Below are positions 7,855 through 15,734 of a stretch of 64,000 nucleotides of DNA, in pieces (the first letter of the stretch is position 1; the number at the start of each line of letters is the position of its first letter). Source of the stretch: JADJNY01 sp046349615 (GTDB taxonomy: Bacteria > Planctomycetota > UBA1135 > GCA-002686595); contig JAXMBZ010000003.1 in the NCBI GenBank assembly GCA_046349615.1, positions 248,001 through 312,000 of the forward strand, given 5' to 3'. The position numbers were made by a program, and so were the translations under genes. The notes under the pieces were generated by a model. The model was given only the letters and a program-made list of their open reading frames with translations. It was not told the DNA's origin and did not search any database.

Positions 7855-8688
7855 TCAAGAGGTCGTCGCCTGGTCGGCACCCCGCTCGCCCGACACGGCC
7901 GTGTACCTCGGCTTCGGTTCCGTTCCCCGCCCGACGACCTCCTCGAAGCGCGCGCGGTACTCGGGCAGGTTCGTGCCGCACCAGCGGTCCCAGTGCTGGA
8001 AGTAGAGCGAGTAATTGCCCGCGAAGCGCTCGTGGTGCAGCGCGTGGTGCGTCGTCGTGTTGAACACGCGGCCGCGCCAGTCGGCGAGGAAGCGGCGCGG
8101 GTAGAGCTCGTAGCCCTGGTGTCCGAGCACGTTGAACGCGATCTGCCAGATCATGAACGCCAGGAACGCGAGCGGGTGCACGGGCAGCGTGAACGCGACG
8201 AGCGGGAAGATGCCCGCCTGCACCGCGGCCTCCCACGGGCTGAACGCGTATGCGGCCCACGACGTCGGGTTCGTCGAGAGGTGGTGCGTGCGGTGGAAGA
8301 CGCGGAAGAGCCGCGGATGGTGCATCGCGCGGTGCGTCCAATAGAACCACGCGTCGTGCACGACGATCACGAGCGCGATGCTCGCGACGAACCACGGCCA
8401 GCCGCGCTCGTCGAGCTTCCAGTACGTCCGCGTCCATCCCGCGCGCGCCGCGCCGATCGTCGCGGCGCCGACGACGCCGTAGACGAGCACGCTCGAGAGC
8501 GACCACAGGAGCTCACGCCGGATCTGCCCCGCGTCGGGCCCGCGCTGGAGGACCTTGCGCGACCAGAGCTTCTTCCCGAGCCACTTGTGCACGCCGAACC
8601 AGCCGATCGACGCCGCGATCGAGTAGCGCACCGCGTTCTCGACGGCGATCGTCGCGGCGACGACGAGGAGGCTCGGGCCCGAACTCAT
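7855..8688 (-). CDS. Fatty acid hydroxylase / sterol desaturase superfamily protein
   Basis: 277 aa integral membrane di-iron oxygenase. The histidine-box pattern of the superfamily is present: HDAWFYWTHRAMHH, FRVFHRTHH, NVLGHQGYE and TTTHHALHHERFAGNYS. At least four hydrophobic segments are visible, including the N-terminal LLVVAATIAVENAVRYSIA and the FVASIALVIVVHDAWFYW stretch. Enzymes of this family hydroxylate or desaturate lipids or sterol-like molecules; the substrate is unknown. Start ATG 8688 was chosen as the first Met before the first membrane segment. A 65-bp gap separates it from the upstream radical SAM gene on the same strand, so the two may be co-transcribed. Confidence 0.85.
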   Translation of the reverse strand: MSSGPSLLVVAATIAVENAVRYSIAASIGWFGVHKWLGKKLWSRKVLQRGPDAGQIRRELLWSLSSVLVYGVVGAATIGAARAGWTRTYWKLDERGWPWFVASIALVIVVHDAWFYWTHRAMHHPRLFRVFHRTHHLSTNPTSWAAYAFSPWEAAVQAGIFPLVAFTLPVHPLAFLAFMIWQIAFNVLGHQGYELYPRRFLADWRGRVFNTTTHHALHHERFAGNYSLYFQHWDRWCGTNLPEYRARFEEVVGRGTEPKPRYTAVSGERGADQATTS

Positions 8689-8753
8689 GCTCGCGCGGAG
8701 CGTACCCGCGCGCGCTCGACGCGACCATGGGGCGCGTCGAGCCGCTCGGGGGG

Positions 8754-10322
8754 TCAGTCCATGTGCGCGACGACGCGCTCGTCGCCCATCTGGAGCGCGA
8801 CCTTCGCCTGCGTGCCGAAGTTCGAGAAGCGCTCGACGTGCTTCGCGAGCAGCACGTTGTAGGCGCGCAGCACGCCCTTCGTCGACAAGCGGTGCAGGTA
8901 GTCGACCCACGTCCAATAGCGCGGACCCGACAAGCCCTGCGCGTTCGCGTAGATCATCGCCTGCTCCGCGACAAGGTACTCCGCGTGCAGCATGAACAGG
9001 ATCAGGTACGGCCGGTACATCCAGTGCAACCGGATGAGCCTCGGCAGCATCGGCACGAGCCACGGGTTGCGCACGGCGAGCGGGAAGAGCTTCTGCAGGT
9101 TCTCGATCTGCCGGCGGTTGTCGTAGAGCACCGGCTGCGTGCGGCGGAAGTTCACCGGGAACTCGTCGAGGCTCGCGATCGCGTAGCCCATCTCGCGCGT
9201 CGTCTCCTCGATCTCGAACATCGGGTACGGCTGCATCAGCGAGACCATCGGATGGTCGACCTCGCACTCGACGTTGAGGCGGAGCGTGTCGAGCTCGTCC
9301 TCGATCGTCCCGCCCGGCCCGCCGAGGATGTTCAGCGAGCCGAGCCGGATGCCGTGCTTCCGGATCCACCGCGAGGCGTCGACGAGCTGCTGCCGCGTCG
9401 TGTTCTTCTTGAAGATCGCGTTGCGCACGTGGTCGTTCGCCGCCTCGAAGGCGATGCGCGCGTAGACGCAGCCCGCCTTGCGCAGCTTCTCGACGTGGTC
9501 CTCCGTCGTCATGTTCGCCATCAAGATGACGTCGAACGGCAGGCCGATTTCCTTCGGGTAGCGCTCGCAGAACTCGTCGAGCCACTCGTTGCGCAGGTTG
9601 AAGATGTCGTCGACGAAGTGGACGAATTTCAGGTTGTACTTCGCGCGGACGGCCTGGATCTCCTGCAGGAGGTGCGTCACCGAACGCTTGCGCACGTAGG
9701 CGCTGTTGCGCGCGTTGTAGATCTTCTTCTTCATCGCGTGGTGGAAGCAGAAGGTGCAGGGCATCGGACAGCCGCGCTGGCTGACGAACACCTTGCGGTC
9801 CGTGTCGCGGTAGAGCGGAGCGGCCTCGTAGACGATCTCGCGGTCGGGGAACCCGAGCGTGTCGAGGTCCGAAACGAGCGGGCGCTGCTCGTTCTTCACG
9901 ATCTCGCCCGTGTCGCGCCGCTTGAACCAGAAGTTGCGCACGTCGTGGTGGTCGACGCCGTCGCGAAGACGCCCGACGAGTTCGACGAGCGCGAGCTCGC
10001 CTTCGCCGCGGCAGACCGCGTCGACGCCCTCCGTCTCGACGTACTCGGGGCTGAACGTCGGGTGCGGACCGCCGAACACGCTGAAGACGTCGGGGAAGAC
10101 GCGCTTCAACTTCTGGTTCACCTCCGCGAGGTAGAGGTGCATGCCCGTCGTCACGGAGTAGCACACGACGTCGGGCTCGAACTCGCGGACCTTGTCGATC
10201 CAGGTCCGGTCGGGAAGGAAGACGGCGCGCGTCGTGTGTCCCGCGTCCTTGAGCGCGCGGGAGAGCCACATGATCCCCAGCATCTCCTGGGGCAGGTATT
10301 CGCTGACGAAGAGGACGTTCAC
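8754..10322 (-). CDS. B12-binding domain radical SAM protein
   Basis: 522 aa from a GTG start preceded by AAGGAA about 9 bases upstream. Residues 1 to about 150 form a cobalamin-binding (BchE/Elp-style) N-terminal domain beginning VNVLFVSEYLPQEMLGIM. CPMPCTFCFHH is the CxxxCxxC motif that holds the radical-SAM 4Fe-4S cluster, followed by the barrel (FVHFVDDIFNLRNEW, LGSLNILGGPGGT). B12-dependent radical SAM enzymes mostly methylate or rearrange unactivated carbons (tetrapyrroles, hopanoids, natural products). The hydroxylase/desaturase family gene just downstream hints at lipid modification, but that is inference. The substrate is unknown. Confidence 0.85.
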   Translation of the reverse strand: MNVLFVSEYLPQEMLGIMWLSRALKDAGHTTRAVFLPDRTWIDKVREFEPDVVCYSVTTGMHLYLAEVNQKLKRVFPDVFSVFGGPHPTFSPEYVETEGVDAVCRGEGELALVELVGRLRDGVDHHDVRNFWFKRRDTGEIVKNEQRPLVSDLDTLGFPDREIVYEAAPLYRDTDRKVFVSQRGCPMPCTFCFHHAMKKKIYNARNSAYVRKRSVTHLLQEIQAVRAKYNLKFVHFVDDIFNLRNEWLDEFCERYPKEIGLPFDVILMANMTTEDHVEKLRKAGCVYARIAFEAANDHVRNAIFKKNTTRQQLVDASRWIRKHGIRLGSLNILGGPGGTIEDELDTLRLNVECEVDHPMVSLMQPYPMFEIEETTREMGYAIASLDEFPVNFRRTQPVLYDNRRQIENLQKLFPLAVRNPWLVPMLPRLIRLHWMYRPYLILFMLHAEYLVAEQAMIYANAQGLSGPRYWTWVDYLHRLSTKGVLRAYNVLLAKHVERFSNFGTQAKVALQMGDERVVAHMD

Positions 10323-10567
10323 GGTGTCGGTTCCTTGGCGAGCGCGGCGGACCGAGAGTCTTCTTCGCGTCGGGAGGATCGCCTCCATGCGCCGCTCGCT
10401 CGTGCCTCGAACCGTATCGCCGGCGCTGCGCACGGAGTGGAATCGAATGGACGACGCGTAGCGAGAATGTACGCGCGTGATCCGTCCTCTCTACGCGCGG
10501 CGAGCCCACGTCGAGTCGGCTCGCAACGTCTACGCGCCGCGCAATTCCTTCGCGGTGGGGCGGCGCC

Positions 10568-11068
10568 TCACACCCGATGCATGAACCGGAACACGCGCTC
10601 GTGCATCACGCGCACGACGTAGTCGTCCTGGCCGCCGAGGCACTCCAAGTGCTGCTTGATGTGCGCGAAGTCCGCGCCCTGCGGCAGTTCGACCGTGATC
10701 ACGAGGTGGAAGTAGCCCGCGACCATCTTCTGCGAGATGTCCATCACGTTGCCCTGCGCGTGCGCGACGGCGTTCGTGATCTCCGCGAGCACGCCCGCGC
10801 GGTTCTTCCCCACCGCGGTGACGACGATGCCCGGGCCGAGGTCGGGCTCGGGCTCGGGGAGGTGCGGGAGCGAACGCGCGGCGCGCTCGGCGTCGGGTCC
10901 GCGGTCGGGTACGGGCTCCGCGTAACCTCCGCCGCTCGTGCGCAGCGTGATCCCCTGCGCGCGCGCGTGGTCGAGCGCCTGCGGCGTCACGATCGTGTCC
11001 GCGTCGAGCACGACCTCGCGCGCGTTCAATCGCACGAGGTCGTCGACGGTGATGAAGCGGCGGGCCAT
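10568..11068 (-). CDS. ACT-domain protein with EutT-like N-terminal module, BMC operon
   Basis: 166 aa, last gene of the microcompartment operon, starting 7 bp after the BMC-T stop. Residues 1 to about 42 (RRFITVDDLVRLNAREVVL, then VTPQALDHARAQGITL) resemble the N-terminal segment of EutT and some other BMC-associated enzymes. After a Pro/Glu linker, residues about 83-166 form an ACT-type domain (GIVVTAVGKNRAGVLAEITN, DISQKMVAGYFHLVITVELP) of the UPF0237 type that binds small ligands such as amino acids. A role as a regulator or sensor tied to the compartment is plausible but not shown. ATG 11068 was chosen because the homologous region starts there. Confidence 0.7.
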   Translation of the reverse strand: MARRFITVDDLVRLNAREVVLDADTIVTPQALDHARAQGITLRTSGGGYAEPVPDRGPDAERAARSLPHLPEPEPDLGPGIVVTAVGKNRAGVLAEITNAVAHAQGNVMDISQKMVAGYFHLVITVELPQGADFAHIKQHLECLGGQDDYVVRVMHERVFRFMHRV

Positions 11069-11075
11069 GGCGGGC

Positions 11076-11672
11076 TCAGAGGTGGCGGACGAGGTCGGGG
11101 TGCGGTCGCGGGATGACGACGTCGCGCGCGAGGAGCCCGCGCTCCTGCGCATGGCGCGCGCCCGCGGCGGCCGCGCTGCGGACGTCGCTCACCTCGCCGG
11201 TCAGCGTGAAGAAGCTCTTCCCGCCGAGCCCGTTCGCGATGCGGATGTCGACGAGGTCGACGGTCGCCGTCTTGAGCGCGAGGTCGGCCGCGAGGATCGT
11301 GCTCGCGACGGTCGTCGTCTCGATCACGCCGATCGCGTCGAGGTGGCCCGTGATCGTGCCCCCCTTCCTGCGCAGCATCGGCACGATCTGCTCGTGCACC
11401 TGCGGGATCACGAGCTGGTCGACGAGGTCGCTTCCCGCGAGCTGCGCACCGCGCGCGATGCTCGCCTTGACGTCCTGCACGGCGCCGGTGACGAGCAGCA
11501 CGTACTTGCCCGGATGCACGGGCGTCGCGAAGAGCATCTCGACGCGCGCTTCCTTGAGCACCGCGTCGGCCGCCTCGACGCCGCGCGCGACGCTGCAGAG
11601 CTCGAGCAACCCGATGCACGCTTCGAGCTCGACGTCGTCACGGAGATCGGGGTTCTTGTCGTTGCGGTTCAT
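11076..11672 (-). CDS. BMC-T tandem-domain microcompartment shell protein
   Basis: 198 aa with two BMC domains in tandem. Domain 1 is about residues 17-100 (CIGLLELCSVARGVEAADAV ... VIPQVHEQIVPML). Domain 2 is about 108-196 (DAIGVIETTTVASTILAADL ... VVIPRPHPDLV). Tandem BMC-T proteins form trimers that fill pseudohexameric tiles of the shell and often carry larger, gated pores. It lies between the BMC-P genes and the ACT-domain gene, with 39 bp to the former. The order of secondary-structure elements looks standard, not permuted, in contrast to the 213-aa shell protein upstream. Confidence 0.88.
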   Translation of the reverse strand: MNRNDKNPDLRDDVELEACIGLLELCSVARGVEAADAVLKEARVEMLFATPVHPGKYVLLVTGAVQDVKASIARGAQLAGSDLVDQLVIPQVHEQIVPMLRRKGGTITGHLDAIGVIETTTVASTILAADLALKTATVDLVDIRIANGLGGKSFFTLTGEVSDVRSAAAAGARHAQERGLLARDVVIPRPHPDLVRHL

Positions 11673-11711
11673 GCGTCACCTCGTGTTCGTTCGATGCTCG
11701 TCGTGCGCGCG

Positions 11712-12074
11712 TCACGGTCCCTGCGGCGGCTTCGCGCGCTGGATCGCGCGCGCGAGCTCGGCCGAAGGTCGGTCCTCGGACTCGGTCGGGCCGACGACGC
11801 TGCCGTCCTCGAGCTCCATCTTGTCGACGATCGCCGCGACGGCGCACTGGAAGCCGATGTCGTGGCCCTTGCCGATGACGTGGCGCGCGGAGCGGCCGAA
11901 GACGACGAGCACGCGCTCGCCGATGCCCGCGCCGATCGGATCGGCGGCGATCAGCGTCTCGGCGCTCTTGCGTCCGTCCGTCGTGAAGGGACGGATGACG
12001 AGGAAGCGCACGCCGACGAGCGTCGGGTCCTTCTTCGTCGCCCAGACGTTTCCGACGACGGTGCCGAGCAGCAT
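11712..12074 (-). CDS. BMC-P pentameric vertex shell protein (EutN/CcmL family)
   Basis: 120 aa. It begins MLLGTVVGNVWATKKDPTL, the diagnostic start of the EutN/CcmL family, followed by IAADPIGAGIGERVLVVFG and CAVAAIVDKMEL. Pentamers of these proteins cap the twelve vertices of the icosahedral shell. The start codon overlaps the stop of the preceding BMC-P gene (TGATG). The C-terminal tail after the domain is about 25 residues, a little longer than average. It is one of two paralogous BMC-P genes here. Confidence 0.9.
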   Translation of the reverse strand: MLLGTVVGNVWATKKDPTLVGVRFLVIRPFTTDGRKSAETLIAADPIGAGIGERVLVVFGRSARHVIGKGHDIGFQCAVAAIVDKMELEDGSVVGPTESEDRPSAELARAIQRAKPPQGP

Positions 12075-12436
12075 CACGCGCCTCCCTTCGGGTTCGCGCG
12101 CGCGGCGCGCTTCGCCGCGATCTCGCGCACGTCGTCCATGCGCCACGAATCGGGCGCGCCGGGGATGTCGAAGTCGTCGACGATGCCGACGATCGCGGCC
12201 TCGAACGCGAAGTCGCCGTCGCCGCCGAGCGCGACGCGCGCGGCCTTGCCGAACGCGACCACGACGTGCTCGCCGACGTCCGCGCCGAGCGGGTCCGCGG
12301 CGACGACCGGCGTCACCTTCGGCGCGCCCGGGTCGCGGCGTTCGTCGAGCGCCTCGACGACGAGCAAGCGCAGGCCCTGCAGGTCCGCCGCCTTCTTCGT
12401 CGCCCAGATCTCGCCCACGACGCGCCCGAGGAACAT
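12074..12436 (-). CDS. BMC-P pentameric vertex shell protein (EutN/CcmL family)
   Basis: 120 aa. MFLGRVVGEIWATKKAADL, VAADPLGADVGEHVVVAFGK and FEAAIVGIVDDFDI mark a second EutN/CcmL-type vertex protein. AGGAG sits about 8 bases before ATG 12436. The ATG also overlaps the TGA of a 31-codon reading frame upstream, and the gene's own TGA overlaps the ATG of the next BMC-P gene. Two BMC-P paralogues suggest vertices of different composition or mixed pentamers. Confidence 0.9.
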   Translation of the reverse strand: MFLGRVVGEIWATKKAADLQGLRLLVVEALDERRDPGAPKVTPVVAADPLGADVGEHVVVAFGKAARVALGGDGDFAFEAAIVGIVDDFDIPGAPDSWRMDDVREIAAKRAARANPKGGA

Positions 12437-12531
12437 CAGCGGAGCTCCTGGCGCGCGATGCGCGAAGGCGCTTCCAGCGCCGAGCGCGGACGCGACGCCG
12501 GTTCGACGGAGAGGTTCGTGCGCAAAGCCAT
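12436..12531 (-). CDS. Possible 31-aa small protein inside the BMC operon
   Basis: This 32-codon frame exactly fills the gap between the 213-aa shell protein and the first BMC-P gene. Its ATG shares a base with the upstream TGA, and its own TGA shares a base with the downstream ATG (TGATG at both ends). A GAGGGGAC purine stretch precedes the start. The peptide is Arg-rich: MALRTNLSVEPASRPR followed by SALEAPSRIARQELR, the latter able to form an amphipathic helix. It could be a small shell or cargo adaptor, or only a bridge for coupled translation. No homologue is known to me. Confidence 0.45.
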   Translation of the reverse strand: MALRTNLSVEPASRPRSALEAPSRIARQELR

Positions 12532-13172
12532 CAGTCCGTCCCCTCGTTCGAACGCCCCGCGACGCCCGCGAGCGCGCGCTTGACGGCCTTGACGGCCTCG
12601 TCGATCTCCGCGTCGGTGCCCGCGAGACGCAGACGGCCGACCGCGCCTTCCGCGCCGAGGCCGACGATGCGGATCGGCGACGCCTTCTCCGCTTCGTTCG
12701 CCGCGAGCACGACGTAGATCGCGGGGTTGACCTCGAGCGTGTAGAGCGTGTCGTCGCCGAGCACGAGCATCCCCGCGCGCGTCTTGTTGATCATCATCGC
12801 GTGGTGATCGCTGATCTTGCGGATCACCTCGCTCGTCATCAGGTTCGGGGCCAGCGCGTCCTCGAGGCGCACGCCCGCCGCGCGCAGGATGAGCTCGCCC
12901 GCTTGCCGCACCATGCCTTGGTCGGGCGAGTGGACCTCGAGCGTGCCGTAGCTGCGCTCCGTGACGAGCGCGCCCGGCTTGACGTCGCAGCTCTTGAGCG
13001 CGACGTCCATCAGGCGGTTGATCACGATGCCCGGCTTCACCTCGAGCCAGAACGACGCCTCGCCCGTGACGGGGAAGAACCCGTCCGAGTTCGTGGCGAT
13101 CGTCGCGGCGAACTGCGGCTGCATCTGATCGATGAAGACCGCGCCGCGCAGCTCGATGGCGGGAGTGGACAT
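12531..13172 (-). CDS. Tandem BMC-fold shell protein, apparently permuted (EutL-like)
   Basis: 213 aa from ATG 13172. The two halves align with each other: SFWLEVKPGIVINRLMDVAL in the first matches LYTLEVNPAIYVVLAANEAE in the second. Each is followed by a Gly strand (YGTLEVHS / VGRLRLAG) and a helix, and each is preceded by a similar ATIATNSDGFFPV / AMMINKTRAGMLV segment. Order and motif fit a circularly permuted tandem BMC domain as in EutL/PduB-type trimers. It sits between the second BMC-H and the BMC-P genes. The family call is inference from this internal duplication and the context; it lacks the plain BMC signature. It would add a second kind of trimeric tile to the shell. Confidence 0.6.
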   Translation of the reverse strand: MSTPAIELRGAVFIDQMQPQFAATIATNSDGFFPVTGEASFWLEVKPGIVINRLMDVALKSCDVKPGALVTERSYGTLEVHSPDQGMVRQAGELILRAAGVRLEDALAPNLMTSEVIRKISDHHAMMINKTRAGMLVLGDDTLYTLEVNPAIYVVLAANEAEKASPIRIVGLGAEGAVGRLRLAGTDAEIDEAVKAVKRALAGVAGRSNEGTD

Positions 13173-13318
13173 GCGGGGGATCCGATTCCGGACGCGGAGC
13201 GCGCGGGTCGAGCGCTCGACGCGGCACGCACGGGTGCCGCGGACGCTCGGCGTGCCGCGCTTTCGGCGCGGAGCACGCGCTCGTGAGCGCGACGCGCTCC
13301 GAGCGCGCCGCGTGCGCG

Positions 13319-13609
13319 TCACTTGCCTTCGGGCTTCTTCGGGAGGAAGCGCTCGACGTCGACCGCCGGACGCGGGATCACGTGCGTCGAGACGAGCTCG
13401 CCGACGCGCTTCGCCGCTGCGGCGCCGGCCTCGACGGCCGCCTTCACCGCGCCGACCTCGCCGCGCACCATGACGGTGACGAGCGCCGCGCCCGATTGCT
13501 CGCGGCCGATCAGCGTCACCTTCGCGGCCTTGCACATCGCGTCGGCGGCCTCGACGGCGCCGACGAGACCCTTCGTCTCGATCATGCCCAGAGCGATCAT
13601 GCTGTCCAT
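13319..13609 (-). CDS. BMC-H hexameric shell protein
   Basis: 96 aa single BMC domain: ALGMIETKGLVGAVEAADAM, then VRGEVGAVKAAVEAGAAAAK and VISTHVIPRP-like VSTHVIPRPAVDV. It forms the hexagonal tiles of the shell facets. AAGGAC lies about 10 bases before ATG 13609; an internal Met three codons later is an alternative start. A 146-bp gap follows before the 213-aa shell protein. It is about 75% similar in pattern to the first BMC-H of the operon and differs mainly in the C-terminal tail (FLPKKPEGK). Confidence 0.92.
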   Translation of the reverse strand: MDSMIALGMIETKGLVGAVEAADAMCKAAKVTLIGREQSGAALVTVMVRGEVGAVKAAVEAGAAAAKRVGELVSTHVIPRPAVDVERFLPKKPEGK

Positions 13610-13746
13610 GTCGTGTCGTCCTTCGTGCGCGCTCCGCGGAGCGCGTCAGGGGTGGTTCGTCGTGGGGAGCGCGCGTTCGGCGCGCGGGAATCGTTCGCGG
13701 CGCGCGGCGCGAGGGTGCGCCGGCGAGTTCGGGTTCGAGAGCCGGC

Positions 13747-15675
13747 TCACGCGTGGCACGCTCCGCTCTTCGCTTCGTGGTGCGGGCAGCCCTTGCACGG
13801 CCCCATCGGGCAACCGGCGCCGGCGTGCGAGAGGATCACCTGGATCTCCTGCGGCGTGAACGCGGCGCCGACGTGCGACGTGCGCGTCGTCGTGCCCGAG
13901 CCGGGCGCGGGAGACGAAGCGGGACGCGCGGGCGCGGGAGTCGGCGCGGGCGCCGATGCGGGAGTCGGGGCACGCGCGAGCGGACGCGTGAAGCTCGCGG
14001 GCGCGCTCGGCGCGCTCGACGTCGCGAACGACGCAGCGGACGCGCTCGGCATCGCAGGCGTCGACTTCGCGGCGGGCTGCACCTTCGGCACGAGCGTCGC
14101 GGTCGGACGCGGCGCGCTCGGCGCGGACGCGGGCGGCGCTTCGACCTGGAACGCGGGGTTGCCGCGCCAGTTCGAGGTCGCGTCGGCGCTCGCGAGCGCG
14201 GACGAGCTCGGCCCCGCGACGCGCGACGACGCGAGCGCGGGATCGCCGGGGAGTCCCGAGCCGCGCGGGGCGGGATCGCCCGTCCACTGCGCGGCGCGCG
14301 CGTGGTCGCGGCGCTCGATGTCGGCCCAGTCGCGGCGCGGGAACGCGGCGCGCTTCACGTTGACGAGGTGGCGCGCGGTGATGTTGTCGCTCGTGATGTT
14401 GCCCGCGTGCGGACCGCAGCCGAGCGAGAACGAGGGCATGAGCTGCGTGCTGTAGCCGACCGCGCCCTGCGAGCTCGGCCCGTTGACGACGATGCGGCTC
14501 GCGGGCTTCTCGAGGAAGAACGCGTCGAGCACGCGGTCGTCCTTGCAGTGGATCGCGAGCGTGTGCCCGAGGCCGTCGGCTTCGAGCATCGCCATCGAGA
14601 CGCGGCAGCCGTCCTGCCAACCGTCGACCGTGTGCACGGAGAGCACGGGCGCCAGGATCTCGATCGAGAGCGGCCACTCCTTGCCGACGCCGCCCTGGTG
14701 CGCGAGCAGCACCGACGTGTGCCGCGGCACGCTGAAGCCCGCGTTCTCCGCGATGCGCCAGGGATCGAGGCCGACGACGTCGGCGTTCATGTGCCCGCCG
14801 CGGTTGCAGTACTTCGCGAGGAGCTGCGTCTCGTGTTCGTTGCAGACGTGCGCGCCGCGCCGCTCGAGCTCCGCGAGCAGCGTCTTCGCGACCGGCCGGT
14901 CGACGACGATGCCCTGTTCGCTGCAGCAGAGCGTGCCGTTGTCGAAGCTCTGGCTCGCGACGATGCACTGCGCGGCGTACGCGACGTCGGCGCTGCGGTC
15001 GACGTAGACCGGCACGTTGCCCGGACCGACGCCGTACGCGGGCTTGCCCGAGCTGTAGGCCGCCTTGACGAGCCCCGTGCCGCCGGTCGCGAGCACGATC
15101 GCGACGTCCTTGTGCTTCATCAGGGCACCCGTCGACTCGAGCGTCGGGTTCGAGAGACAGCACACGAGGTCGGGCGGCGCGCCTGCGCGCTCGATCGCGC
15201 GGCGCAGCACGTCGACCGTCGCGCCGATGCAGCGGCGCGAGCGCGGGTGCGGGCTGATCACGGTCGCGTTCTTGCCCTTGACCGAGATCAGCGACTTGAA
15301 GAGCGCGGTCGAGGTCGGGTTCGTCGTCGGGATGATGCTCGCGACGACGCCGGACGCGGTCGCGATCTCGACGACGCCCGCGCGCTCGTCGCGGCGCACG
15401 ATGCCGACCGTCTTCTCGTCGCGGATCGACGCCCACGTGCCCTCGGCGCCGAACAGGTTCTTGAGGACCTTGTAGTGGACGCGGCCGATGCCCGTCTCCT
15501 CGACCGCGAGCTTCGCGAGGTCGTACGCCGCGGCCGCGCCGGCGCGGGCCATCGCCTCGCACACGCGGTCGATGTCCGCCTGCGTGTAGTGGTGGATCGC
15601 CTCGCACGCGGCGTTCGCGCGCGCGACGAGCTCACGCACCTCCTGGAGCGCGACGAGATCGGGATCGAACTGCAC
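13747..15675 (-). CDS. CoA-acylating aldehyde dehydrogenase with BMC-targeting, Cys-rich tail
   Basis: 642 aa from GTG 15675. Residues 1 to about 460 form a PduP/EutE/AdhE-N-type acylating aldehyde dehydrogenase (IIPTTNPTSTALFKSL near 114, VGPGNVPVYVD near 216). The catalytic cysteine is in FDNGTLCCSEQG, probably Cys250. It would turn the aldehyde made inside a compartment into acyl-CoA using NAD+ and CoA. A roughly 140-residue Ala/Pro/Ser linker follows. The end is a short helix (FTPQEIQVILSHAGAG) like an encapsulation peptide, then a Cys/His-rich tail with CPMGPC and CKGCPHH (last 21 residues, 4 Cys, 3 His). It lies between the two BMC-H genes. The linker length and Cys/His tail are unusual for the family. 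Confidence 0.88.
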   Translation of the reverse strand: MQFDPDLVALQEVRELVARANAACEAIHHYTQADIDRVCEAMARAGAAAAYDLAKLAVEETGIGRVHYKVLKNLFGAEGTWASIRDEKTVGIVRRDERAGVVEIATASGVVASIIPTTNPTSTALFKSLISVKGKNATVISPHPRSRRCIGATVDVLRRAIERAGAPPDLVCCLSNPTLESTGALMKHKDVAIVLATGGTGLVKAAYSSGKPAYGVGPGNVPVYVDRSADVAYAAQCIVASQSFDNGTLCCSEQGIVVDRPVAKTLLAELERRGAHVCNEHETQLLAKYCNRGGHMNADVVGLDPWRIAENAGFSVPRHTSVLLAHQGGVGKEWPLSIEILAPVLSVHTVDGWQDGCRVSMAMLEADGLGHTLAIHCKDDRVLDAFFLEKPASRIVVNGPSSQGAVGYSTQLMPSFSLGCGPHAGNITSDNITARHLVNVKRAAFPRRDWADIERRDHARAAQWTGDPAPRGSGLPGDPALASSRVAGPSSSALASADATSNWRGNPAFQVEAPPASAPSAPRPTATLVPKVQPAAKSTPAMPSASAASFATSSAPSAPASFTRPLARAPTPASAPAPTPAPARPASSPAPGSGTTTRTSHVGAAFTPQEIQVILSHAGAGCPMGPCKGCPHHEAKSGACHA

Positions 15676-15734
15676 CGGGAATCCCCGCCGGACGCGCTGC
15701 GGCGCGCGAACGCGCCGCCGTCCGGCTCAGCGGA

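Noticed and set aside
10430..10567. Repeated tacgcgcg elements upstream of the B12 radical SAM gene as an operator.
   Set aside because: The repeats are short, GC-rich and of kinds expected by chance in this sequence; a TAGAGA-TACATT pair there was too weak to call.
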